Assembly: GCA_904420585.1 (NCBI GenBank) | Contig: CAJFVX010000002.1 | Location: 1-61,215, forward strand | DNA: 61,215 nucleotides | Source: Candidatus Howiella intestinavium | Lineage (GTDB): Bacteria; Bacillota; Clostridia; Oscillospirales; Acutalibacteraceae | Direction: 5' to 3' | Shown: positions 7,996-16,445 of the stretch, one piece after another | Numbering within the stretch: the first letter of the stretch is position 1 | Layout of the letters: the number at the start of each line of letters is the position of its first letter | Made by a program: the position numbers and the translations under genes | Notes under the pieces: model-generated | Databases searched by the model: none | The model's input: only the letters and a program-made list of their open reading frames with translations | Told to the model about the DNA's origin: nothing

Positions 7996-9264
7996 TCAAT
8001 CGGCCTTTTTGTTGATATACTCGGGGGACAGCTTGGAGTAGAGGATTTTCTGTTCGCTGTACAGCCCGTAATACCCCGAGAAGAGATAGCTGACGGCGCA
8101 GGCCAGCAGGGCATACAGCATGCCGTCGGCACCGAAGAGCTCCAGGCTCAGGAACAGGGAGGCCACAGGGCAGTTGGTGACGCCGCAGAAGACCGCCGTA
8201 AGGCCGATACCCGCCCCAAAGGAAGGGTCCAGACCCAGCAGCCCGCCGGCGGTACAGCCAAAGGTGGCGCCGGTGAAAAAGGCCGGCACAATTTCCCCGC
8301 CCTTGAAGCCGGCTCCCAGGGTCAGGGCCGTGAAGAGGATTTTCATGAGAAAGGCCTCCGGACGGACCTGCCCTTCCAAAGCGGCGGCGATGACCTGCAT
8401 GCCCGGGCCGTTATAGTCCCGCTGGCCGGTCAGGCTTTCCAGCAGCAGGGTAAACCCCATAACCAGCAGCCCGCCGGCGATAATGCGGAAAGGCTGGGGC
8501 AGGTATTTCCCGTAAAGCCGGGCCGCCCCGTGGGTGACGACACAGAAGAGGATGCTGACGCCGGCGCAGAGCAGGGCCAGGGCCGCCACCTGCAGGGCGG
8601 GCAGAGGCAGGATTTCCGGAACGCCGGACAGGGCAAAGTGCGGCGGCTGCACCCCCAGGCGGACAGCCAGGCCGTAGGCCACCAGGGCGGATACGGCGCA
8701 GGGCAGGGCCGCCGCGTAATACATGACCCCCACGCTGATGACCTCCATGGAAAAGATCACCGCCGTCAGGGGGGTGCCGAAAATGGCCGCAAAGGCGGCG
8801 CTCATGCCGCAGAGGGTAATCAACCGCTCATCCTTATCCCCCAGCCGGAGCCGGCGGCCCAGCCAGGCCGACAGGCTGCCCCCCAGCTGCAGGGCCGCCC
8901 CCTCCCGGCCGGAGGACCCGCCGAAAAGATGGGTCAGGATGGTGCCGATGAAAATCAGGGGCGCGGTCTTGGCCGATATTTTTTCATTGGAGCGCACGGC
9001 CAGCAGCACAAGGTCGGTCCCCTTCCCTCCCGCCTGGCCGCAAAGTTTGTAAAGATAATAAATAACCGCCCCCGCAACGGGCAGGAGCAGAATCAGCCAA
9101 TCGTATGCATGGAACATACGGAAGGCCCAATCGGTGCCATAATAGAACAGAACGCCTACCCCGCCTACGGCCGCGCCGATGACACAGGCGAAAAAAGCCC
9201 ATTTAAAGAAGGTTTTAAAGTAGGGGCCGGCATGCCGCAGCCGGCCGCGAATGATTTCGGTCAA
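7996..9264 (-). CDS. ClC-family chloride/fluoride channel or antiporter
   Basis: This is a polytopic protein of about 422 residues from the ClC family, which moves Cl- or F- as a channel or H+ antiporter. The conserved loop reads GSSGREGAALQLG, so the usual GREGP proline is replaced. A later segment has AAFAAIFGTPLTAVIF, typical of bacterial EriC-like members. Replacement of the Pro in GREGP is a feature reported for the fluoride-exporting ClC-F clade, so fluoride export is a possibility. No fluoride riboswitch was seen upstream. The start is taken as TTG at 9264 because GGGGAGGG lies 6 bases upstream; an open frame extends to 9318 without a better ribosome site. It ends at a shared terminator. 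Confidence 0.88.
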   Translation of the reverse strand: MTEIIRGRLRHAGPYFKTFFKWAFFACVIGAAVGGVGVLFYYGTDWAFRMFHAYDWLILLLPVAGAVIYYLYKLCGQAGGKGTDLVLLAVRSNEKISAKTAPLIFIGTILTHLFGGSSGREGAALQLGGSLSAWLGRRLRLGDKDERLITLCGMSAAFAAIFGTPLTAVIFSMEVISVGVMYYAAALPCAVSALVAYGLAVRLGVQPPHFALSGVPEILPLPALQVAALALLCAGVSILFCVVTHGAARLYGKYLPQPFRIIAGGLLVMGFTLLLESLTGQRDYNGPGMQVIAAALEGQVRPEAFLMKILFTALTLGAGFKGGEIVPAFFTGATFGCTAGGLLGLDPSFGAGIGLTAVFCGVTNCPVASLFLSLELFGADGMLYALLACAVSYLFSGYYGLYSEQKILYSKLSPEYINKKAD

Positions 9265-9355
9265 GACTGACCCTCCCCATATGGATTGCTGCTGTGGATA
9301 ACGGAGCCTATCCGGCACGGGTCGGAACCTTTCTGCGACAGGCCGGACGGACCGG

Positions 9356-9991
9356 TCAGTCGGCCGCCGGTTCCAGCTGGGGCCCCAGGGCCGTTTCCAC
9401 CTTTTGAATCAGCCCCATGAGGATGGGGCTGATATTGGGATAGTCGGTAAGCAGCCGTTCAGCCGATATATAAAGGGCCGGCCGGCCGGACTCCGCCTCT
9501 GCAAGCCGGCAAAGCCGCGCCGCCTGCAGCTGCATCTGTCCGTCGGCCGCAGCAGCCGCAGCAGCCTGGGGGAGGGTAAACAATTCATCCGGCTGCCCGC
9601 CGCAGGCTTCCAGAAACAGGCGGGCCATCCGATACAGGGCCAGCCGCATATAGGCATCGGCCGGCTGGCGCAGGCGGTCGTCGTCCGCCTGGTCTATAAG
9701 TTCATAGAGCAGCCAGAGGATCCGGCAGAGTTCCCGGCGTCCGTCCAGTTCCTCCGCCTTTTCCAGTACCTGATAGCCCGTCCGGCTTTGCGACCGCCCC
9801 AGCAGGTAGTCGGCCGTGACGCCGTAGTAGTCCGCCGCGCGGCAGAGAAAGTCCAGCCCGCGCTCCCGGATCCCCTTTTCATAGTGGGAAAGCAGGGCCT
9901 GGGATATGTGCAGATCCCCGGCCGCCTTCTTTTGTGAGATCCCCCGCTCTCGCCGCAGGGAGGCCAGATTTTTCGGAAAGCTGCAATCCAC
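9356..9991 (-). CDS. XRE-family transcriptional regulator
   Basis: This is a 211-residue protein with an N-terminal helix-turn-helix of the Cro/C1 (XRE) type at about residues 6-62, including SQKKAAGDLHISQALLSHYE. A helical C-terminal region of about 140 residues, with no recognised ligand domain, follows. The GTG at 9991 has AGAGGG 8 bases upstream and fits the domain boundary; the frame is open further back but runs through the promoter. It is divergent from the histidine phosphatase-cobO pair, sharing a 107-base AT-rich region, so it could regulate itself and that pair. This is inferred from position only. Confidence 0.85.
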   Translation of the reverse strand: MDCSFPKNLASLRRERGISQKKAAGDLHISQALLSHYEKGIRERGLDFLCRAADYYGVTADYLLGRSQSRTGYQVLEKAEELDGRRELCRILWLLYELIDQADDDRLRQPADAYMRLALYRMARLFLEACGGQPDELFTLPQAAAAAAADGQMQLQAARLCRLAEAESGRPALYISAERLLTDYPNISPILMGLIQKVETALGPQLEPAAD

Positions 9992-10025
9992 GCATACCAC
10001 CCTCTTGCTTTTTGCTTTGGAAATT

Positions 10026-10054
10026 ATTATAGTATATTTATACGTTTTTTGCAA
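10026..10054 (-). promoter_or_regulatory. Promoter of the XRE regulator
   Basis: On the minus strand TTGCAA (10054-10049), a 17-base spacer and TATAAT (10031-10026) form a near-consensus promoter. Confidence 0.75.
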
Positions 10055-10083
10055 TTGACAGAATATATAATTCGTATTATTCA
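10055..10083 (+). promoter_or_regulatory. Possible promoter of the phosphatase-cobO pair
   Basis: TTGACA (10055-10060) is followed after 17 bases by TATTCA (10078-10083), very close to the ribosome site. A TATAAT at 10066-10071 is an alternative -10 box without a good -35. The choice between them is uncertain. Confidence 0.4.
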
Positions 10084-10098
10084 CAGGAGGAAACGGCA

Positions 10099-10731
10099 TT
10101 GAAGACCTATACCATCCATCTGATTCGTCACGGCCTTACAGAGGGCAATGAAAAAGGACAATATATCGGCGTAACCGACCTGCCGATATCTACTGCGGGT
10201 ATAAATGAACTGGAGCGTCTGCGGGATGCCGGCGCTTATCCGCCGGTGCAGGTGTGTTATGCCAGTCCCCTCCTTCGCTGCCGGCAGAGTTTGGCGGTTA
10301 TCTATCCCGAGGCCGCCTCTGTCCTGGTGGAAGATCTGCGGGAGTGCAATTTCGGCGTCTTTGAGGGCAAAACGGCGGCCGAGCTGGAGGCCGATCCCGA
10401 TTATGGGGCCTGGACGGCCGGGCGGCTGCCGGCGCCTCCGGGAGGCGAATCCACCGACGCCTTTACCGAACGGGTCTGCGCCGGCTTTGCCCAGATGGTT
10501 CGGCATATGATGGAAAACGGGATCACCCAGGCGGCCGCCGTCCTGCACGGCGGGGTCATCATGCGCATCCTGTCGGTGTGCGGCCTGCCCCAGCTTCCCT
10601 TTTTTCAGTGGATGTGCGGCAGCGGCCGGGGATATTCGGTGCGGATCACCCCCTCGGTATACCTGCGCAGCGGCATGGTGGAGGTGCTCTCGGAAATCCC
10701 GCCGGCCGGCTGGGAACTGCCCGAGGACTGA
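10099..10731 (+). CDS. Histidine phosphatase, possibly alpha-ribazole phosphatase
   Basis: This 210-residue member of the phosphoglycerate mutase-like superfamily has the phosphohistidine motif LIRHGLTEGN near the N-terminus and a second catalytic His in VLHGGV. Its neighbour is cobO, 19 bases downstream, so a role in cobalamin nucleotide-loop assembly (CobC, alpha-ribazole-5'-phosphate phosphatase) is plausible. The superfamily is broad and the sequence alone does not fix the substrate. The start is TTG at 10099, with AGGAGG 8 bases upstream. Confidence 0.85.
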   Translation: MKTYTIHLIRHGLTEGNEKGQYIGVTDLPISTAGINELERLRDAGAYPPVQVCYASPLLRCRQSLAVIYPEAASVLVEDLRECNFGVFEGKTAAELEADPDYGAWTAGRLPAPPGGESTDAFTERVCAGFAQMVRHMMENGITQAAAVLHGGVIMRILSVCGLPQLPFFQWMCGSGRGYSVRITPSVYLRSGMVEVLSEIPPAGWELPED

Positions 10732-10750
10732 GCCGGAAGGAGGGATTCAT

Positions 10751-11254
10751 TTGCTGCATATTTACGCCGGGGACGGCAAGGGCAAGACCACTGCGGCGGT
10801 AGGTTTGGCGGTGCGGGCGGCCGGCCAGGGGCTTCGGGTGCTCTTTGTGCAATTTTTAAAGGGGATGCCCACCGGTGAACTGGAAAGCCTCCGCCGGCTA
10901 GGGCTCCCATGCATGTGGGCCGACGCAGGAGAAAAATTCCTGTTTCAAATGCAGGAGGCCGAGCGGGCAGCCTATCTTGCCAAACAGCGGCAGTGCTTCC
11001 GGAAGGCCGTGGACGCGGCGGCGGATTATGATATGGTGGTTCTGGACGAGGGACTGGACGCCATGGCCGCAGGCGCTTTTACGGACGAGGAACTGCTGGA
11101 AGAAATAGAGGCCAAAGGGGACTTGGAATGGATCCTGACCGGCCGTTCCCCCGCTAAACGGCTGGCAGACCGGGCGGATTATTACAGCCATATCCAGTCG
11201 GTCAAACACCCTTATAAAAAGGGCGCGGCCGCCCGCAGGGGGATAGAATACTGA
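10751..11254 (+). CDS. cobO: Cob(I)alamin/corrinoid adenosyltransferase
   Basis: This 167-residue CobA/CobO-type enzyme transfers the 5'-deoxyadenosyl group of ATP to reduced corrinoids, making adenosylcobalamin or its precursors. The N-terminal P-loop GDGKGKTTAA is the unusual CobA loop. Later motifs VVLDEGLDA and ILTGRSPAK are also family-typical. It starts at TTG 10751 behind GGAAGGAGGG. No other cobalamin genes are in the window, so the pair may serve salvage. It is slightly short for the family at the C-terminus but looks intact. Confidence 0.92.
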   Translation: MLHIYAGDGKGKTTAAVGLAVRAAGQGLRVLFVQFLKGMPTGELESLRRLGLPCMWADAGEKFLFQMQEAERAAYLAKQRQCFRKAVDAAADYDMVVLDEGLDAMAAGAFTDEELLEEIEAKGDLEWILTGRSPAKRLADRADYYSHIQSVKHPYKKGAAARRGIEY

Positions 11255-11350
11255 ACCTGACGCGGGCATAGGATTGGTGCTGCGGACAGCCGGATTCTCT
11301 GCGGCAGAATGATTTGAGAGACCCCGGATTCGCAAACATACACAGAATAT

Positions 11351-11398
11351 GCATAAAAATACAGGCCCCTGCATCCTGTTTTGGGATGCAGGGGCCTG
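11351..11398 (-). terminator. Terminator of the large dockerin gene
   Basis: A perfect 15-bp stem (11362-11376 with 11384-11398) is followed on the minus strand by a T-rich run at 11361-11351. It lies just after the dockerin gene stop. Confidence 0.9.
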
Positions 11399-11411
11399 CT
11401 GCAGGCGGAAT

Positions 11412-14400
11412 TTACTTTGCCGCTGCCTGTCTGGCCAGGATTCGGCAGATACCCATAATGTCTTCGATATCTATATCCGCATCCCCGTTTATATCGCCGG
11501 GGAGCAGTTCGTCACCGGAAGGCTTGGTGCCGTTGGTGTTCTTACGCGCCAGAACCCTGCAGGCAGCCATGACATCCTGGATGTCGACCTTCCCGTCTCC
11601 GCCCATGTCGCCCCGCAGGACCAGGGCAGCCAAAGCGCCTTCGATGGCTTCGGCATAACCGTCCACCGTCTCCTGCTCGGTGATGTTCTTGCCCTCTTCC
11701 ACTGCGTTCACGGCTTCGGTGACAGCCGAGAAGTTGGCATAGAGGCTTTCGTCCAGGGCCTCGGCCTTGGCAATGGCCGCGTCTACAGCCGTGTAATCGG
11801 CAGGCTTGTAAGCCAGTTTTGCAATGGCGTCCTCAATAGCCTCGGCATAGCCGTCCACCACATCCTGCTGGCTGGCCGGCAGGTCGCGGACAACCGCTTC
11901 CACGGCGGCGTTCAGGGTTCCCACCGTCTCATCGGTATAAACCGACAGGTCTTCGGGAATGGACGCAATAGCCTCATCTACAGCGGTATAGTCGGCCGCG
12001 TCGCCCTCCACATAGAGATTGATTTCGGTCAGCTGGATCCAGACGCCGGGATGATTGGGAATCTCCAGCTTGTAATACTGGTATTCCTTGGGGTCATCAA
12101 TGGCGAACCGCACCTCCACGCAGTTGGCGTCGGGCAGGTCGTTGTTGTCGGTCACAGCATCGATAACCTCCCAGGTGGCAGCGTCCGGCCGGGCGGAACT
12201 GTAGTCGTTGGATCCAAAGAGGGTCCAGGCCTTGGGATTCCGGCCGGTATACTGGGCGCTGTCGGTACCGGTGGTAAAGGAGTAGTACTGGGCGGTAACC
12301 GGCTCGTTTACCGAGAAGATGATGGGCTGGGTGTGGTTGGAATTGCCGAACTTGGTGTCCATATTGCTGTCGAACATCTTGTCAAACCGCTCGTTGCCGT
12401 CGCCGGGGCCGGAGATGGAGGTGACCTCCAGGGCGTTGTTCACCTTGCGGATATTCCGGAAGATGGCGGCGTAATCCGCTTCGGCCTTCTCCAGGTCGGC
12501 AAGGCCGGTAACCTCGGCCCGCACGTCTTCGGCAGCGGCGTCATAGGCGGCACGGGCCGCTTCGATCCGCTCGCCGCAGGCCACCGAGTAATCCACCGTG
12601 CCGATGGCGTCGATAAGCTGGTCGATCTCCTCAGCCGGCGTCAGGGGTACCGGCGGCTCGGGTATTTCGGGTTCGCGGCCTTCATACAGGTCGACAACCT
12701 CTTCGGCCGTCAGGGACCGGTTGAAAATGACCAGGTCATCTACCAGGCCGACAATGTTATTCTTATCCGCCCAGTAGGGAGCGCCGCCGATGGAATAATA
12801 TCCATAATACTGATTGTTCGGATCGCTTGTATTGCGCTTAGAGGTAACGGCTCCTTCGGCGGCGATGTCATAGATAGAGAACTGCAGCTGCTGCTGGCCT
12901 GCCAGTTCGCCGTTGAAGTAGACCGAATACACCTTGTCTGCATCACAAGTGACAGTGATGAGGGCCCAGCCGCTGCCAATCAGGTCGCCCAGGCCGTTCA
13001 CGCTGAATTCACTGGTAGTGGTATCATAGTTTCTCGCGCCAATGCGCAGGCGGTTATTATCCCCATCCGCCTGAAGGATGAAGCGGTAACCCCAGAAGCC
13101 GTAGTTAAAGAGGACGGATTCATTCTTCATGTCCTCCAGATTTACCCACAGGGAAATAGTCGCCCCATCCTTGGAATAGAGCAGGGGATCATATTCATCC
13201 TGCTCCCAGCGGATCATAGAATTTACTGTTTTGGTGTTGGTGAACTTGGCTGATTTTTTGCCGTACTTGCCGTCATCCACAAAGGTGACCTGGCTGCCCA
13301 CGATGGGCTCCATGCGGTCTTCAATATCACCGGCGGTGCCGTCCTCAAAATTGATTTCCACATACCGGCCGCCGTTGGCTTCCAACTGGCCGTTGTACTT
13401 GGTAATATCGGCATCCTCCAACAGCTGGACATTGGTGACAGCCGCCTTTTCCACCTCGTTCAGCCCGTTGTAGGCTGCTTCAGCAGCGGCCCGGTCATCG
13501 TCAAAGGTATCGGTATAGGCGGCCAGCTTATCGATAAGGGCGATGGCGTTGTCTACCTTATCCTGATCCACGGCAATATCGGGATCGGCCAGCCGCGCCA
13601 CTTCGGCGGCGGTCAGCGCCCGGTTGTAGATGGCGAACTCATCTATCTCGCCCACCATATTGTTCCGGGTGCTCCAGTAGGTAGCGCCGCCAATGGAGTA
13701 GTAGGGATAGTAATTGTCGCTTTCATTGGTGCTGTTGCGCTTGGGGGTAGCCGCACCGTCCCGGGAAATATCATAGGGGGTATAGGTCAGGTGCTGGCTG
13801 CCGACGGCCTTGCCGTTAAAATAGACCGTGTAAGTGCCGTCGGCGGTGCAGGTAACGGCCAGGTGGGCCCAGCCCTTGCCAATCAGGTCGGCAAATCCGG
13901 CCACCCGGAATTCGCTGGTATTGTCGTCATAGCTGCGTGCGCTGACCAGCAGGTCGTTCCCGCTCCGGACAAGGTTGAACCGGTAGCCGTAGAAGCCGGA
14001 AGTGAAAAGCACAGAGTCGTTCTCCATGCTGTCGGCGTTGATCCACATGGAGATGGTGGAACCCTTGTCGGCATACAGGAAGGGGTCGTATTCATCCTGC
14101 TTCCAGAGAATCATGGAATCTCGGGACTTGGTATTGGCGATGGAGGCGCCCTTGCCGCCGTTTGCGCCCTCGGCGTTCAGCGTGACCGACGAACCCACGA
14201 TGGGGGTGATGCGATCTTCAGAGTCGCCGGCGGTGCCGTCCTCAAAGTCAATGTAGACCAGGCGGCCGGCATCCGCGTCGGCCAGGGTGTTGAATTTCTC
14301 GTAGTCGGCCTTCCACTGGGGATCCACGGCCGTATCCCGGTCAAAGCTGCTTAAGTACTCCCAGGCCTTGGGGGTCATGTTGCGGTAGCCCTGCTCATTG

Positions 14401-15950
14401 GGATGGATATCGTCGCTCATGGTGCCGTTCGCCGGCTTCCCGTCGATATAGTAATCCAGCACGCCGATATCCCATTTTTTCTGGATTTCGAAAATAGCGT
14501 TGTACATGGCCCGGTAGTTGTCATTGGAATAGTAAGGGTTGGTCCAGAAGATGACGTCGCAGTCCCAGGTTTCCCGGGCATAGGCGATGATGTACTCTAT
14601 GGCGCCGATAATGGTGGAGGTATCCATATCCTCCGACGCAAAGCTGTCGCTGAGCACGCCCAGCGTCTTGTTCTGGGAGGCGTCGTTGGTGGACAGCTGG
14701 ACGATGAGCTGGTCGATACGGGCGTTTTTGTTCATCTGATCCCGCATACGGGATACATAGCTGTTGCTGTTCTGATCCACCAGGGTGGTGCCGGATACGG
14801 CCTTCTTCACCACGGTGACATTATGCCCGTCCTCCAGATAGTCGGCGTAGCTGTTGCCGTTGTTGTTGCTGCCGTAGGTCACCGAAGAGCCCAGGAAGTA
14901 CCACACCGGATCGTCGTTGGTGTGGACGGTCAGGGTGGTGTTCCCGGTATAGCCGGCGATGTCTTCCTCATCAATGGTCACCGTTTCGTCGTCCTGGTAG
15001 ATTTCGTAGCTCTCGGCTACATGGCCGTAAGAGTCCACGATATTGCCATTCGCGTCCAGGATGTAGACGGCGATGGGGTCCTCATCCTCATTGCGCAGGG
15101 CCACATAGTGGTTGCTCTTGTGCAGAACCGTCCGGACGCTGTCCTTTTCGGTGGAGAGGAGATAGTCGATGCCATAATTGAAGGAACCCTTTTCCAGCTT
15201 GACGGCATTATCGGGGTTATTACCCCAGAAGGCGCCGCCGGTGACAGAGGCCACCGTGCCCCGGTTACGGATACCATGGCCGCCGCCGCCCGTGCGCACC
15301 TCGCCCACGAAGATGCCGCCGGTGATGGATTGGATGGTGCTGTTTTCCATGTTATGGATGGCCATGGCATTGTTGTTGTTGGCGTTAAAGGCGGTGATAC
15401 CGCCGTAGAGATAGCCGCCCGAAATCAGGTCGATGACGGCATTTTCCTTGTTCCGGATGCCGAAAGCATAGGTGGAACCGGGAGTCTGGGCGATGATGTC
15501 GCCACCCGAAATCTCCGCGATACGGCCCATATTGTCGATACCTATCGCTTCGCCGCTGGGGGTAGTGGTCACATCGATGGTGCCGCCCTCCACCGTGAGC
15601 ACACCAGCAGCCTCGTTGATGACGCCGGTGGTGTTGCCCTCGGCCGTCCGCTCGATCCGGCCGCCGCCGGCCGAGTCGGTAATAGTCAACTCACCGCTGT
15701 TCCGGATGACATAAGAAGTCTCAGAAGTCAGGGTGTGGCCCTTCAAATCCAGTACGATGGATTTGCCCTCCGGGATGGTTATAGCTTCGGTATAATTCCC
15801 ATCCAGAGCCACTGTGGCGCCGTCTGCGGCCGCCGCAATCTGGTCTGCCAGGCTCTCCCCATCCGCAGCCAGGGCCGGCAGCGCGGCGGGCATCGCACTG
15901 CAGAGCATGGCGGCTGACAGGAAGGACGCCAGGACACGTTTGAATTGCAT
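11412..15950 (-). CDS. Dockerin protein: beta-helix, SGNH hydrolase, LamG-like domains
   Basis: This is a secreted protein of 1512 residues. A signal peptide covers about residues 1-28. Residues 30-310 look like a right-handed beta-helix with short repeated SGG/ITGG turns. An SGNH/GDSL hydrolase lies at about 345-535 (block I GSSVTYG, LSTND, and DDIHPNEQG near the catalytic Asp/His). Two homologous LamG/concanavalin-like domains follow at about 566-780 and 863-1095. Next come a discoidin (F5/8C)-like domain at about 1170-1313, helical FIVAR-like repeats at 1318-1430, and a C-terminal type I dockerin with two Ca-binding repeats at 1437-1505. The SGNH module may remove acyl groups from a complex glycan; the substrate is unknown. 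The ATG at 15950 has AAGGAGG upstream. Confidence 0.9.
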   Translation of the reverse strand: MQFKRVLASFLSAAMLCSAMPAALPALAADGESLADQIAAAADGATVALDGNYTEAITIPEGKSIVLDLKGHTLTSETSYVIRNSGELTITDSAGGGRIERTAEGNTTGVINEAAGVLTVEGGTIDVTTTPSGEAIGIDNMGRIAEISGGDIIAQTPGSTYAFGIRNKENAVIDLISGGYLYGGITAFNANNNNAMAIHNMENSTIQSITGGIFVGEVRTGGGGHGIRNRGTVASVTGGAFWGNNPDNAVKLEKGSFNYGIDYLLSTEKDSVRTVLHKSNHYVALRNEDEDPIAVYILDANGNIVDSYGHVAESYEIYQDDETVTIDEEDIAGYTGNTTLTVHTNDDPVWYFLGSSVTYGSNNNGNSYADYLEDGHNVTVVKKAVSGTTLVDQNSNSYVSRMRDQMNKNARIDQLIVQLSTNDASQNKTLGVLSDSFASEDMDTSTIIGAIEYIIAYARETWDCDVIFWTNPYYSNDNYRAMYNAIFEIQKKWDIGVLDYYIDGKPANGTMSDDIHPNEQGYRNMTPKAWEYLSSFDRDTAVDPQWKADYEKFNTLADADAGRLVYIDFEDGTAGDSEDRITPIVGSSVTLNAEGANGGKGASIANTKSRDSMILWKQDEYDPFLYADKGSTISMWINADSMENDSVLFTSGFYGYRFNLVRSGNDLLVSARSYDDNTSEFRVAGFADLIGKGWAHLAVTCTADGTYTVYFNGKAVGSQHLTYTPYDISRDGAATPKRNSTNESDNYYPYYSIGGATYWSTRNNMVGEIDEFAIYNRALTAAEVARLADPDIAVDQDKVDNAIALIDKLAAYTDTFDDDRAAAEAAYNGLNEVEKAAVTNVQLLEDADITKYNGQLEANGGRYVEINFEDGTAGDIEDRMEPIVGSQVTFVDDGKYGKKSAKFTNTKTVNSMIRWEQDEYDPLLYSKDGATISLWVNLEDMKNESVLFNYGFWGYRFILQADGDNNRLRIGARNYDTTTSEFSVNGLGDLIGSGWALITVTCDADKVYSVYFNGELAGQQQLQFSIYDIAAEGAVTSKRNTSDPNNQYYGYYSIGGAPYWADKNNIVGLVDDLVIFNRSLTAEEVVDLYEGREPEIPEPPVPLTPAEEIDQLIDAIGTVDYSVACGERIEAARAAYDAAAEDVRAEVTGLADLEKAEADYAAIFRNIRKVNNALEVTSISGPGDGNERFDKMFDSNMDTKFGNSNHTQPIIFSVNEPVTAQYYSFTTGTDSAQYTGRNPKAWTLFGSNDYSSARPDAATWEVIDAVTDNNDLPDANCVEVRFAIDDPKEYQYYKLEIPNHPGVWIQLTEINLYVEGDAADYTAVDEAIASIPEDLSVYTDETVGTLNAAVEAVVRDLPASQQDVVDGYAEAIEDAIAKLAYKPADYTAVDAAIAKAEALDESLYANFSAVTEAVNAVEEGKNITEQETVDGYAEAIEGALAALVLRGDMGGDGKVDIQDVMAACRVLARKNTNGTKPSGDELLPGDINGDADIDIEDIMGICRILARQAAAK
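12680..14270 (-). repeat. Intragenic duplication of a LamG-like domain
   Basis: The segments encoding about residues 566-780 and 863-1095 are homologous copies about 900 bases apart. Both contain an EDGTAGD...EDR entry, a QDEYDP segment, GYYSIGGA/PYYSIGGA, and a final NRALTAAEV or NRSLTAEEV. The amino-acid match is much closer than the fold alone requires, indicating an internal duplication. Confidence 0.85.
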
Positions 15951-15993
15951 GAAATCAACCTCCTTTTTATCCTCTGTTGAGGAATCCGCATTA

Positions 15994-16022
15994 ATTATAC
16001 ATGAATTATGCCGTCTGTACAA
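15994..16022 (-). promoter_or_regulatory. Promoter of the large dockerin gene
   Basis: On the minus strand TTGTAC (16022-16017), a 17-base spacer and TATAAT (15999-15994) lie 44 bases upstream of the start codon. Confidence 0.7.
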
Positions 16023-16364
16023 GGATTTTTTAACTTGATTTCAAATATTGTCACAAATTTACGGCATATGGGCAGTAAATTAACCTCCTATGATATTTTC
16101 AAGAATATACCCCAGTATAAGCTAAAAAGTATAGCACAGCTGCAGAAACAAACCGTAGTTATAGAAAATATTTAGGATAGATAACTATATGTGAATATCC
16201 AACACTCCATGCCACAGCAAAAGCAAGCTTCTCAAAATACAACATTATAATAAATAGACAGGGAGGAATCCGAAGCAAAAGCAAACTCCGGCTTCTGAAG
16301 GGACGGGAGGCAGGCTGCCATCGGCCGGAGGCGGGGTATTTGCGCGGAAGCCTAACATTTTGTA

Positions 16365-16393
16365 TTGACATGGACGGATAGAAGGAGATAAAT
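16365..16393 (+). promoter_or_regulatory. Probable promoter of the FAD-Rieske gene
   Basis: A consensus TTGACA (16365-16370) is followed by a weak -10 box, GATAAA or ATAAAT, at 16387-16393. Confidence 0.5.
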
Positions 16394-16445
16394 GGGGAAA
16401 AGATAGAGGTATATGCAAAAGGCCAAACGGGCGCGGGAGGGAATT

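Larger units (their letters stand above)
15951..16445. other. Long AT-rich intergenic region between divergent genes
   Basis: These 495 bases hold the promoters of the leftward dockerin gene (near 15994-16022) and the rightward FAD-Rieske gene (near 16365-16393). AGCAAAAGCAA occurs twice (16216-16226 and 16274-16284). The last ~130 bases turn GC-rich. No convincing coding frame or known RNA element was seen, although its length leaves room for regulation or a small RNA. Confidence 0.6.

Noticed and set aside
9265..9355. Possible fluoride riboswitch upstream of the ClC gene
   Set aside because: The conserved riboswitch core was not found in the 91-base gap.
10000..10098. Possible cobalamin riboswitch upstream of the phosphatase-cobO pair
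   Set aside because: The gap is too short and AT-rich, and no B12 box is present.
11349..13253. 634-codon plus-strand frame opposite the dockerin gene
   Set aside because: It is an antisense shadow caused by GC-rich codon use, overlapping the terminator hairpin and lacking a ribosome site.
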